From positions 1 through 5,978 of the forward strand of contig JASHTR010000440.1 in NCBI GenBank assembly GCA_030040455.1: DNA of 5,978 nt. Reading direction: 5' to 3'. The DNA comes from Terriglobia bacterium (GTDB taxonomy: Bacteria > Acidobacteriota > Terriglobia > UBA7540). Positions within the stretch are counted from its first letter, which is position 1. Every line of letters starts with the position of its first letter. Below are positions 1-5,978 of this stretch, piece by piece. The notes under the pieces are model-generated. The model worked only from the letters and a program-made list of their open reading frames with translations. It did no database searches and was not told the origin of the DNA. Made by a program: the position numbers and the translations under genes.

Positions 1-838
1 GAAAAGGTGCCTTGGGAGTTGTGGGAGACTCGAAGAAGGCTCTGGCGTCGAGGTCATCGTTACGCGCGAACTCATAGATGGCTCCGTGGAACTGATTCGT
101 GCCGCTCTTGGTCACCAGATTCATGTGAAGCCCCATGTAGTTGCCGTATTGCGCCTGGTACGTCCCCGTCTGAATATCGACCGATGCTATCGTATCCAAC
201 GACGGCTTGAAGGTTACTTCATTTACGATATTATTCATGATACTAACTCCGTCGAGGGTAATATCGTTCTGTATCTCGCGTGCACCAGCTGCATTGAAAT
301 CTTCAGCACCCTCGGCGGTTGTACTATCTTTCGTGCCAGGCAAAACAGTAGGGGCCAGCGTCGATAGCTTTAGGACATCCCGTCCATTCAGGGGGAGATC
401 GTCTGTCTGCTGAGTGTTAATCGTCTCCCGGAGGCTTGCCTCGTCGGTCTGCATGGGTGGCGCTTGGCTGAGGACAGTGACTCGTTGAGTAGTTTTTCCG
501 ACTGTCAGGACGAAATCTGCTCGAACGATCTGATCGGTCGGAACAAGCACGCCTGTTTTGGTGAGGGTTTGCATTCCCAGCTGTGATGCCGTAATTGAAT
601 ACGTTCCAGCCTTCACAAATTCAATGTTGTAATAACCGTCCGCGTTGGTCATCGCCTTATACACTTCATGTGTTTGTTCGTTCGTCGCGACAATCTGACT
701 GGTTGGAATTGCAGCGCCGGTGGTGTCCGTCACAGTCCCGACGAGCGCTGTTGTCGTAACCACCTGGGCCTCCGCGACAGAGAAAACTAGGATGCTCATT
801 ACGAAGAAAAGCCCCACCACGAGACTAAGCTTCTGCAT
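1..838 (-). CDS. TonB-dependent receptor, Oar-like, N-terminal part (runs off left edge)
   Basis: This is the first 279 residues of an outer-membrane TonB-dependent receptor; the barrel lies beyond the left edge. Residues 1-24 form a signal peptide (basic start MQK, hydrophobic core, A-E-A before Gln25). Residues about 31-122 match a carboxypeptidase-regulatory-like domain (GTVTDTTGAAIP, then TNADGYYNIEFVKAGTYSITA). A plug domain follows: LPLNGRD at 148-154, TLDGVSIMN at 194-202, and VDIQTGTYQAQYG through LVTKSGTNQFHGAIYEFARND at about 220-261. This order is typical of the roughly 1000-residue Oar/TonB receptors expanded in Acidobacteriota, usually thought to import oligosaccharides or other large substrates; the substrate here is unknown. 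The ATG at 838 is chosen because it gives a clean signal peptide and has an AGGGAG ribosome site 7 bases upstream. The reading frame has no stop. It is divergent from the plus-strand genes and isolated from them by an IS remnant. Confidence 0.93.
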   Translation of the reverse strand, partial: MQKLSLVVGLFFVMSILVFSVAEAQVVTTTALVGTVTDTTGAAIPTSQIVATNEQTHEVYKAMTNADGYYNIEFVKAGTYSITASQLGMQTLTKTGVLVPTDQIVRADFVLTVGKTTQRVTVLSQAPPMQTDEASLRETINTQQTDDLPLNGRDVLKLSTLAPTVLPGTKDSTTAEGAEDFNAAGAREIQNDITLDGVSIMNNIVNEVTFKPSLDTIASVDIQTGTYQAQYGNYMGLHMNLVTKSGTNQFHGAIYEFARNDDLDARAFFESPTTPKAPF

Positions 839-845
839 TGCACTT

Positions 846-851
846 CTCCCT
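846..851 (-). promoter_or_regulatory. Ribosome binding site of the TonB-dependent receptor
   Basis: AGGGAG on the minus strand, 7 bases before the ATG at 838. It supports the chosen start, which also gives a proper signal peptide. It is the clearest Shine-Dalgarno sequence in the window. Confidence 0.7.
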
Positions 852-1006
852 TCTGCCAGTGATTAAATACTTTCGTCGGTAGCTTCCAGTTCTCGCAAGT
901 GTGTATATATCTCCCTAGAGTTTTGCCGTCCGCGAATCTCCGTTCCCAACTTCACATGCGTAGCTCCACAGAAAATGTCATGCGACTGTTAATTGCATTG
1001 AGCAGC

Positions 1007-1047
1007 ATTTTAGCATATATTATAAATCCGTATTAAGTAAAAAAGGT
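1007..1047 (-). promoter_or_regulatory. AT-rich candidate promoter region for the TonB-dependent receptor
   Basis: The minus strand contains a perfect TATAAT (plus positions 1019-1024) and a second -10-like TAAAAT (1007-1012) in a markedly AT-rich block. No good TTGACA-type -35 sits at 16-18 bases from either, so the assignment is weak. If used, it would give an untranslated leader of about 170-180 bases before the ATG at 838. The block lies directly beside the IS remnant ending at 1068, so it might include IS-end sequence. I see no further gene between 839 and 1067. Confidence 0.3.
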
Positions 1048-1067
1048 GCCTTTCGGGTTGAGAGCGG

Positions 1068-1298
1068 TCAATCATTATACGTTGTGGTTGGTCTGCGGTT
1101 CATGCTGTGGCCCTCCGCCTTGGGGTAGATGTCGAGTCCGCCGCAGTGGAAGTAGATCGCGGTCTTATAGTGCTCCCGATTACGGAATCGACAAGCCGTC
1201 TCTTTGACCATCTGAATCTTGCTGTTCAGGCCTTCGACGGTGGTGTTGGTGAGGCGATGGCGAAAACAGGTCAGGATGTTGTACAACGGGGCGTGCAC
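1068..1298 (-). pseudogene. ISL3-type transposase, C-terminal remnant
   Basis: The 76-residue minus-strand frame reads like the C-terminus of ISL3-family DDE transposases (about 400 residues when whole). It has YNILTCFRHRLTN, then TTVEGLNSKIQMVKETACRFRNREHYKTAIYFHCGGLDIYP in residues about 6-60. The E of VEGLN (residue 22) corresponds to the last acidic residue of the DDE triad, and FHCGGLD..P is the usual tail of this subgroup. Everything upstream is missing: the frame meets a TGA a few codons before residue 1, and no ISL3-like protein is visible in any frame between 1299 and 1500. The GTG at 1298 is therefore only the edge of the open frame, not a real start. The fragment cannot be active. 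It is evidence of an old insertion between the receptor gene and the plus-strand cluster. Confidence 0.8.
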
Positions 1299-1320
1299 GA
1301 TAAGCGGTCAGAAATTCAAT

Positions 1321-1349
1321 GTGGTCCATGGAGCGACCACCACGGTCGC
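1321..1349. repeat. Two overlapping, mutually exclusive inverted repeats
   Basis: GTGGTC (1321-1326) pairs with GACCAC (1335-1340). GCGACC (1333-1338) pairs with GGTCGC (1344-1349). The stems share the bases GACC, so only one can form at a time. Each has a perfect 6-bp arm. Function is unknown; this could be part of an IS end or chance. Confidence 0.4.
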
Positions 1350-1430
1350 CCCTCCTCTTCCCCCTTACGGAGACACTTTCCCTATGCCTCAAAAAACGCG
1401 CAGTCCGGACCCGATTCAGAACACAATATA

Positions 1431-1449
1431 TTGGGGGTGCAGACCCCAA
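1431..1449. repeat. Palindromic GGGG/CCCC motif near the IS remnant
   Basis: TTGGGG at 1431-1436 pairs with CCCCAA at 1444-1449 around a 7-base loop. The alternative pairing is GGGGT (1434-1438) with ACCCC (1443-1447) around GCAG. It lies about 130 bases beyond the point where transposase similarity stops. It may be a dispersed repeat or part of an IS terminus. No T-run follows on the plus strand, so it is not an obvious terminator. Confidence 0.4.
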
Positions 1450-1760
1450 ATCTGGAAAAACCGTAAAAAACAGCTTAAAAGATGCATTCTTTAGGTTGGA
1501 AGAAGCAAAATCTCAACGTGAGAAATGGATGAAGCGAGAACACATTTGGGCGCGCCACGAACAGGACAGGAATCGTTCTGGAAACTCGCCGGGGGGTGAG
1601 ATGCAGACCGGATGAGCGTCCGTACCGGCGAGCCCGTTACATTTCATATATCCAATTCGCGGTCTTACTGACGAGATCCTGGTCTTTCGCGAAGCCGGAT
1701 CTCGTGAACTGGTAAAAGTCATTCCCAATCTTCGTGGGAAACTGCAGCCGGTGCCGCCGC

Positions 1761-2574
1761 TCCCTCTTTAAAGGAAAGGACGGGTGCCTGTACGCTGCCA
1801 TTGCGCTGCTTCATGACGTCGATAGGTTCTACGAAGCTCCGGGGAGTTCCATCGTGAGGCTCGATCCGCGTTCGGGGTCGCTGACAAAACTCGGGATTCC
1901 ACTGCCGCACGTTTACATTCAGTCGCTCGTCATCGATACCCAGCGAGCGATGCTCTACGGGTTGTGTTTCGCGCCAGAGTTTCTCGTGTCGTTCAATTGC
2001 GGACGGGCGAAGTGAAGAACCTGAGCCTGATCGGGACTGGAATTGGCGGCATCACGCAAGTCCGAGAACCTGGTTGTCGATGACGAGTGTTGCGTGTGGA
2101 GCAATTGGAGCCTCACGCGTGCGTGGCAGGATTCCCCCGGCGGGGACTCCAACCGTATCTGCAAGTACGATCCCCGGCAGGGTCGGATCGTTTTCTTCAA
2201 TAAGGGATTGCCCTACCCCGACGGACGGCACGGAACAGCGAAGGTCGAGGGCTATTTCAATTTCCATGACGGATTCATCTACGCGAGCGCTCACAACGAA
2301 TCGTTATATCGGATCGATCCTCATACGGGCCACGCCGAATTCCTGTTCATTCCGACCCCTGGTCGACCGAGTCGGCTTGCTGCCTTAGCTGCGTCGGAGG
2401 ACGGCCTCGCCTACGATGCGCGTTGACTATAAACTGGGAGCTGTTCGCGACGACGAAGGAAATGCCATGTGGCAGTGCCACAATACCATTGAGGCTTCAG
2501 ACGGCACTCTCTACGCGTGCGGGAACGACAATCCCCATCGCAGCGCATCTCTGTGGGGGATACATCTCGACTAG
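1761..2574 (+). pseudogene. Beta-propeller protein, broken by several frameshifts
   Basis: Three frames together spell a propeller protein with repeated blade-like motifs. Frame A (to the TGA at 2013) has KGKDGCLYAA and IVRLDPRSGSLTKLGIPLP, then LYGLCFAPEFLVSFN. At about 1998-2000 the protein continues one frame over as RTGEVKNLSLIGTGIGGITQ. It returns to frame A at about 2055 with SENLVVDDECCVWSNWSLTRAW, ICKYDPRQGRIVFF, GYFNFHDGFIYASAHNESLYRIDPHTG and ASEDGLAY, ending at the TGA at 2424. The tail resumes from about 2427 in the third frame (DYKLGAVRDDEGNAMWQCHNTIEASDGTLYACGNDNPHRS) and stops at TAG 2572-2574. The join at 2414-2430 probably also lost some codons of a blade. The "DP.TG" and "DG.LYA" motifs suit SMP-30/NHL-like or related propellers; the enzyme activity or ligand is unknown. 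The N-terminus is not defined. It was probably the first gene of the unit with the epimerase. Confidence 0.75.
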
Positions 2575-2582
2575 ATTCGATT

Positions 2583-3545
2583 ATGAGCTTTCTGGTAACG
2601 GGAGGTACAGGATTCATAGGATCGTACGTGATTCGATGCTTGCAGGAACACGGCGAGCAGGTAGTGTCTTTCGGCCGGTCTGCCGACCCGGAAGTCTTGA
2701 GCTTGTTTAGCTCGGAAGTCAAAGTCATCGTCGGCGACATCGGTGATCCTCAGCAAGTGGCGGCCATTTTCAAGGATCACCCCGACATTGACCACATCGT
2801 GCATGCGGCCTATATGATGGGAGTGGAGTCGGAAGCCGAGCCCCCCGCTGCGATGCGCGTTAATGCCCTCGGTCCCGCTACACTTTTCGCGGAGGCCTGC
2901 GCTCACAGGGTGGAGCGCGTCGTATTTGTGAGTTCGGAGTCGATTTACGGGAAGAGCCAAGCGATCTATGGCGACCGTCCTGTGGCTGAAGAGGATTATT
3001 GCTCGCCGTCGGATCACGTCTTCAACTATTCACTTACCAAGCTTCTGAACGAGCATTTGGCCGCCAAATATGAAGCGCGCTACGGAGTACCGATCGTCTC
3101 GGTGCGCGCCCCAGTGGTCTTTGGGCACGGACGGAAGCACGGCACCACAGTTTGGGCGAGCGACTTCGCCAGTCTGCCCGCGCGGGGACAGCCAGTGAAG
3201 CTCCCCTTCCCAGAGAATGACTCAAACTGTTATATTTATGTCGCTGATCTAGCCGAACAAATCTATCAGCTCTCGACCAAGCCCTCTCTGGGTTTTCGTA
3301 TCTACAATTCGGGTGGCTACACGCTCCTCGCCTCGGAACTCGCGACTCTGGTGCGCGAAGTCATCCCAGAGGCTCGGATCGCCTTCACTTCGGACGGATC
3401 CTATTCACTCTTCATTAACCAGATGGACGACCGTCGGATTCGCGAGGAGTTGGGATACCAGCTCCGCTCCATGCCCGCGGCGATCAAAGAGCATATTGAA
3501 GAAGTCTGGCGCACGGAGCGGCTCCATTATCCAGCAGCGGAATGA
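2583..3545 (+). CDS. NAD-dependent epimerase/dehydratase (extended SDR family)
   Basis: A complete 320-residue protein. It opens with a Rossmann nucleotide-binding loop TGGTGFIG (residues 6-13, GxxGxxG). It has the GDIGD segment (51-55) that in this family contacts the adenine, and HIVHAA at 71-76. VFVSSESIYG (114-123) carries the catalytic Ser/Thr position. YSLTK (149-153) is the YxxxK catalytic pair, and SVRAPVVFG (173-181) is the substrate-side strand typical of nucleotide-sugar epimerases/dehydratases. The enzyme is cytosolic and would use NAD(P); its substrate cannot be told from motifs and may not be a nucleotide sugar. ATG 2583 is preferred over an in-frame GTG at 2517, because it places the glycine-rich loop at the N-terminus and the earlier start lies inside the propeller reading frame. 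There is no clear Shine-Dalgarno sequence. The start is 8 bases after the propeller stop, suggesting translational coupling in the ancestral unit. Length and motifs indicate a functional gene. Confidence 0.93.
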   Translation: MSFLVTGGTGFIGSYVIRCLQEHGEQVVSFGRSADPEVLSLFSSEVKVIVGDIGDPQQVAAIFKDHPDIDHIVHAAYMMGVESEAEPPAAMRVNALGPATLFAEACAHRVERVVFVSSESIYGKSQAIYGDRPVAEEDYCSPSDHVFNYSLTKLLNEHLAAKYEARYGVPIVSVRAPVVFGHGRKHGTTVWASDFASLPARGQPVKLPFPENDSNCYIYVADLAEQIYQLSTKPSLGFRIYNSGGYTLLASELATLVREVIPEARIAFTSDGSYSLFINQMDDRRIREELGYQLRSMPAAIKEHIEEVWRTERLHYPAAE

Positions 3546-3580
3546 TTCGCGAGACCTCCCGGCTTCTCTGAAACGAAATA

Positions 3581-4609
3581 ATGAACTCCCAGCTCGAGAA
3601 CGCGATCAGTTTGATCGAGGCGACGTACCAAACCGGCGCCGTTTCCACAGCATGCCTGCTGGTGCAGAAGCGCGACTTCTCACTAGTCAGCTCCTTTGGA
3701 AAAGGCAGCCATCGGCGGGCGGTGTTTTTGCTTGCGTCCATCTCGAAACCGTTGACTGCCACCGGATTAATGGTATTGGTGGATCACGGTCAATTATCAC
3801 TTTCCGACCCGGTGCGGAAGTTTATACCGGAATTTTCGGGTGACGAACGTGACTCGGTAACGGTGCAGCACCTGCTGACTCATACCTCGGGACTGCCAGA
3901 CATGCTGCGGGAAAACGTCGAACTCCGAAAGCGGCACGCGCCTCTGGATGATTTTGTGGCGGCAATCTGCAAAACCCCTCTGCTCTTTAGGCCAGGCACC
4001 GAAGTCCGCTACCAGAGCACGGGGTTGCTAATCGCGGCGCGAATCGCCGAATGCATTACCGGCATGACATTCAGAGACTTTCTAAAACAAGAGGTATTTG
4101 TTCCTCTGGGAATGGTGCAAACGTCGCTCGGATTAGACGGCCGGTCGACCGCAAATACGGTCATCTGCGAATTCACAGGGAATGACGAATGGAATTCCAG
4201 CGAAGATAGTCATTGGGGCTGGAACAGCGCTTATTGGCGTGATTTGGGTGCGCCTTGGGGAGGCATACATTCCACGGTCGAGGATTTGGGAAGGATATTG
4301 GATGATTTCCTGTATCCTAGTGGTCGCGTCTTAAAGCCAGAAACGGCTGCCCGCATGATTGTGAACCAGGCTTACGGGTTAAACGATCCTTGGGGCTTAG
4401 GCTGGGCGGTTAAACCCGGCACATTCGGCATGACGTGTTCCCCACGCACTTTCGGGCATTATGGAGTAACGGGCACGATTGCCTGGAGCGATCCCAAGAC
4501 CAGCCTCAGTTGTGTCTTTCTGACCAACAAGCAGGTGGCCCAATCGCGCGACGGTCTGCTCGGCCAAGTGTCGGACCTGGTGGCGGAATGGGGAAATGAA
4601 ACGATATGA
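3581..4609 (+). CDS. Serine hydrolase, class C beta-lactamase-like (PF00144 type)
   Basis: A complete 342-residue serine hydrolase of the beta-lactamase/penicillin-binding-protein fold. SISK at 53-56 is the SxxK nucleophile motif (Ser53, Lys56). YQS at 144-146 is the YxN/S motif. HYG at 293-295, within FGHYGVTGT, is the HxG equivalent of KTG. HLLTHTSGLP (97-106) and FRPGTEVRYQSTG (136-148) are signatures of the PF00144 group, which includes esterases, D-aminopeptidases and AmpC-like enzymes. No signal peptide or membrane segment is visible, so the enzyme is likely cytosolic. That argues against a role in antibiotic resistance or wall remodelling and for an esterase or lactonase-like role. It begins 35 bases after the epimerase stop on the same strand, so the two are probably co-transcribed. 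The ATG at 3581 has no strong ribosome site but places SxxK at a normal distance. The true substrate is unknown. Confidence 0.93.
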   Translation: MNSQLENAISLIEATYQTGAVSTACLLVQKRDFSLVSSFGKGSHRRAVFLLASISKPLTATGLMVLVDHGQLSLSDPVRKFIPEFSGDERDSVTVQHLLTHTSGLPDMLRENVELRKRHAPLDDFVAAICKTPLLFRPGTEVRYQSTGLLIAARIAECITGMTFRDFLKQEVFVPLGMVQTSLGLDGRSTANTVICEFTGNDEWNSSEDSHWGWNSAYWRDLGAPWGGIHSTVEDLGRILDDFLYPSGRVLKPETAARMIVNQAYGLNDPWGLGWAVKPGTFGMTCSPRTFGHYGVTGTIAWSDPKTSLSCVFLTNKQVAQSRDGLLGQVSDLVAEWGNETI

Positions 4610-5117
4610 AGACTGCTGCCTGCTCACCAACAACGATCCGCGAGCGCACTGCCTACTCTGACGCTCATAGGCCTTTGCGTTCGCTTTCGTGTTTACCTGG
4701 TGTAAGAGATGAAGCGAGGCAACATCTGACGCGCCGCGGAACGCTTGGAAGGGCATGGGTTCCCGCAACCTGACAGCCTAACGCTGATCCTGAAATCTTC
4801 AATTCTTTGGCCAGACTTTACTCCAATCCTTGATAGGGGCGCCTCCTATTTCTGCGTCAGCATGTCCCCGCTGACGCCGCCGCGAACCACCTCAAACGAT
4901 TCAACACGACCGGAAGCCTCGCGTTTCGACTCATTCCTCTGCTCGAAGCAGCCGTACCGACTGCACCTTCGCCAGCCGACGAAGTTGCAACGGCGTTTTT
5001 CTCCTCATCGTTTTCCCTCGATTGCATATTCGCCTGCTCAGGATCTCGGTTGCAGCGGTTAATCGATCCAAAGGCGTTACAGCGAGTTGCGATGCCGAAA
5101 TACGTGCGGCCGCCTGT
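4610..5117. other. Gene-free stretch between convergent genes
   Basis: About 500 bases separate the serine hydrolase (plus) from the PQQ dehydrogenase stub (minus). Open frames exist but none carries recognisable motifs. The longest plus-strand frame (4745-5062) is rich in Ser, Pro, Arg and Leu, like random translation. A minus-strand frame ending in TAG at 4846-4848 (ending VVRGGVSGDMLTQK) reads more protein-like but is only about 50 residues, with a stop upstream. No hairpin followed by a T-run was found, so no terminator is called. It may be decayed coding sequence. Confidence 0.5.
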
Positions 5118-5525
5118 TCAGTCACGCGAAGCATCGAATAGCCCGAAAGCCATGACGTCCGAGCCCGTGGAAAGAGCCACATACTGTTTGCCGTTGAAAC
5201 TATAGATCATTGGGGAAGAGCAGATGCGTTGACCGGTGTTAAACTCCCACAGCATTCTGTCTGTTTTGGCGTTGAATGCGATGAAACTTCCTTGCGGGCT
5301 CCCGGCAAAAAGCAACCCGCCTGCAGTCGAAAGAACTCCCGCGCCATACTCCCGGCTCCCAATCAGCTTGTATTCCCACTGCAGCTTACCGGTGATCAAA
5401 TCGAGAGCGCGAATGTAGGTCTGCAGTAGTGCGTCTGGGCTGTCAACTATACCGGTGCCCTCGTAGGGGAAGCCTCCCGGCCGGAATATTTGGGCGGCCT
5501 TCAGTTGGAGCTGGCAGCCCTCGAC
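5118..5525 (-). pseudogene. PQQ-dependent dehydrogenase, C-terminal fragment
   Basis: The open minus-strand frame gives 135 residues typical of the end of a pyrroloquinoline-quinone dehydrogenase (alcohol/methanol-dehydrogenase-like, eight-bladed propeller). FRPGGFPYEGTG is at about 14-25 and ALDLITGKLQWEYK at about 40-53. GSREYGAGVLSTAGGLLFAGSPQGSFIAFNAKT is at about 56-88, and MLWEFNTGQRICSSPMIYSFNGKQYVALSTGSDVMAFGLF at about 91-130. The "TG...W" docking repeats are clear. Family members are about 550-700 residues and periplasmic, oxidising alcohols or related substrates and passing electrons to a c-type cytochrome or quinone. Here the N-terminal three quarters, including the signal peptide and active-site Asp/Glu, are absent. 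An in-frame TGA stands at 5526-5528, exactly where transposase-like sequence begins. The fragment cannot fold as a working enzyme. The remaining frame is free of stops, so the truncation is probably not very old. Confidence 0.87.
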
Positions 5526-5527
5526 TC

Positions 5528-5653
5528 AAAATAAAAGTAATCGGTGACGAGGACCGTTTGTTCGCGGCCCGAGCCGGTCAGCAAAAACGCGAGTTGTTTC
5601 TCTACGACGCGACGAGCAGTTACCTGGAAGGTGAAAAGAATGCCTACGGGGCA
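5528..5653 (+). pseudogene. IS1634/IS4-like transposase, internal fragment
   Basis: One plus-strand frame encodes about 42 residues resembling the middle of IS1634-type (DDE_Tnp_1) transposases: IKVIGDEDRLFAAR, then KRELFLYDATSSYLEGEKNAYGA. LFLYDxTSSYLEGE is a strong signature of that family, and the Asp of LYD (codon 5606-5608) is the first acidic residue of the DDE triad. The usual continuation (FGYNRDGK...) is missing: similarity ends at YGA and gives way to unrelated residues. Sequence before 5528 in the same frame is the antisense of the PQQ gene. Both ends of the transposase are therefore lost, and it is a deletion scar between the PQQ stub and the right-edge gene. Family assignment is from remembered motifs. 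Confidence 0.7.
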
Positions 5654-5688
5654 GGGGGACGCACTCCCAAACAAGCCTTGGCCCGCCC

Positions 5689-5976
5689 CTACTTGCCGAG
5701 GGAATAGTCCGCGTCGAGCCGCATGCTTTCACCCGGCTCCAGGCGCCGTTTTGGCGACAACAGGGCCAAACTTACGCTGTTCTGGTTCTTGGTACTCCAA
5801 CGCAAGAAGCAGCGTTCTACTTGCACCTTGTTGAAGCGATTGACCAACATGAGCCCGGGCTTTGGGTTGACCATTCGCCACTCGCCGTCGGGTTGGCTAC
5901 TCCCGGTGTAGGTATCGGCCCCCACTGCCTCCAACGCGGGGTCGATCAGTCTTTTCTCGATGGTTTTTCCGCCTTG
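5689..5976 (-). CDS. C-terminus of an unidentified protein, possibly DUF4380-like (enters from right edge)
   Basis: An open minus-strand frame of 95 residues runs from the right edge to TAG at 5689-5691. It reads KTIEKRLIDPALEAVGADTYTG near its start. PKPGLMLVNRF follows, then NSVSLALLSPKRRLEPGESMRLDADYSLGK at the end. The "LLSP...L.PGES" ending after an "L.LVNRF"-type strand resembles the C-terminal strands of galactose-mutarotase-like domains such as DUF4380, but the match is from memory and only the tail is visible. The beginning, any signal peptide and the true length lie outside the window. A TTG at 5934 is in frame but sits in the middle of continuous coding sequence and is not considered the start. 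Its stop lies about 35 bases from the end of the transposase fragment, so the gene may have been separated from a former downstream partner, perhaps the PQQ dehydrogenase on the same strand. Confidence 0.55.
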   Translation of the reverse strand, partial: QGGKTIEKRLIDPALEAVGADTYTGSSQPDGEWRMVNPKPGLMLVNRFNKVQVERCFLRWSTKNQNSVSLALLSPKRRLEPGESMRLDADYSLGK

Positions 5977-5978
5977 TG

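Larger units (their letters stand above)
1299..1760. other. Gene-free stretch beside the IS remnant, with palindromes
   Basis: No protein is recognised here on either strand; the short open frames have no family-like motifs. It holds two overlapping hairpins at 1321-1349 and a G-rich/C-rich palindrome at 1431-1449. From about 1616 to 1768 one plus-strand frame is open and ends in TAA. Its end (VPPLPL at the stop) lies directly against the start of the recognisable propeller homology in the next frame, so it may be the decayed N-terminal part of that pseudogene. Most of the rest is probably IS-derived or scarred non-coding DNA. Confidence 0.5.

Noticed and set aside
2..13. A 12-base exact repeat (AAAAGGTGCCTT) also at 1041-1052
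   Set aside because: About one such match is expected by chance in a window of this size, and one copy lies inside the receptor coding sequence.
1107..1466. Plus-strand open frame of 119 codons as a gene
   Set aside because: Its first half is antisense to the clearly recognisable ISL3 transposase remnant and the second half has no motif.
2517..2582. N-terminal extension of the epimerase from a GTG at 2517
   Set aside because: These bases encode the tail of the propeller in another frame, and the extension would put 22 unrelated residues before the Rossmann loop. ATG 2583 is the normal start for the family.
2571..3017. Minus-strand open frame of 148 codons
   Set aside because: It is antisense to the intact epimerase, has no recognisable motif and is explained as a shadow frame.
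3313..3843. Plus-strand open frame of 176 codons bridging the epimerase and hydrolase
   Set aside because: It overlaps two well-supported genes in a different frame and has low-complexity Arg/Ser-rich composition.
3581..4609. Antibiotic-resistance beta-lactamase
   Set aside because: The motifs fit the wide PF00144 group and there is no signal peptide, so a periplasmic resistance enzyme is unlikely.
4745..5062. Plus-strand open frame of 105 codons as a gene
   Set aside because: No family motif, composition like random translation, no ribosome site, and a better-looking frame exists on the opposite strand.

Overview
The window looks like an accessory, partly decayed stretch of a Gram-negative bacterial chromosome. 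It most resembles Acidobacteriota (Terriglobia/Bryobacter-Solibacter type). The strongest hint is the left-edge gene, an Oar-like TonB-dependent receptor with an N-terminal carboxypeptidase-regulatory-like domain, a class greatly expanded in that phylum. A C-terminal stub of a PQQ quinoprotein dehydrogenase and a seven-bladed-type beta-propeller relic fit the same setting. This taxonomic call is an inference from gene style; no rRNA or other marker gene is present.

Layout, left to right. (1) 1-838, minus strand: the first 279 residues of a TonB-dependent receptor running off the left edge, with a good ribosome binding site and an AT-rich upstream region. (2) 1068-1298, minus strand: the C-terminal remnant of an ISL3-type DDE transposase, followed to about 1670 by non-coding, palindrome-bearing sequence. 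(3) About 1761-2574, plus strand: a beta-propeller gene broken by several frameshifts. (4) 2583-3545, plus strand: an intact extended-SDR NAD-dependent epimerase/dehydratase. (5) 3581-4609, plus strand: an intact class C beta-lactamase-like serine hydrolase without a signal peptide. (6) 4610-5117: about 500 bases with no recognisable gene. (7) 5118-5525, minus strand: the last 135 residues of a PQQ-dependent dehydrogenase, cut off exactly where (8) an internal piece of an IS1634/IS4-like transposase (about 5528-5653, plus strand) begins. (9) 5689-5976, minus strand: the C-terminus of a protein entering from the right edge, possibly DUF4380-like.

The propeller relic, epimerase and serine hydrolase are co-directional with gaps of 8 and 35 bases. 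They probably descend from one transcription unit, perhaps a small catabolic or tailoring cassette for a sugar-like or ester/lactone substrate; the substrate cannot be read from the sequence. Only the last two genes look functional. Two transposase fragments from different families and two truncated or broken genes within 6 kb show IS-driven erosion. I found no CRISPR array, RNA gene or convincing new system. The most informative signals are the IS/PQQ-gene junction, the decayed propeller next to intact partners, and the G-rich/C-rich palindromic motifs near both IS scars.
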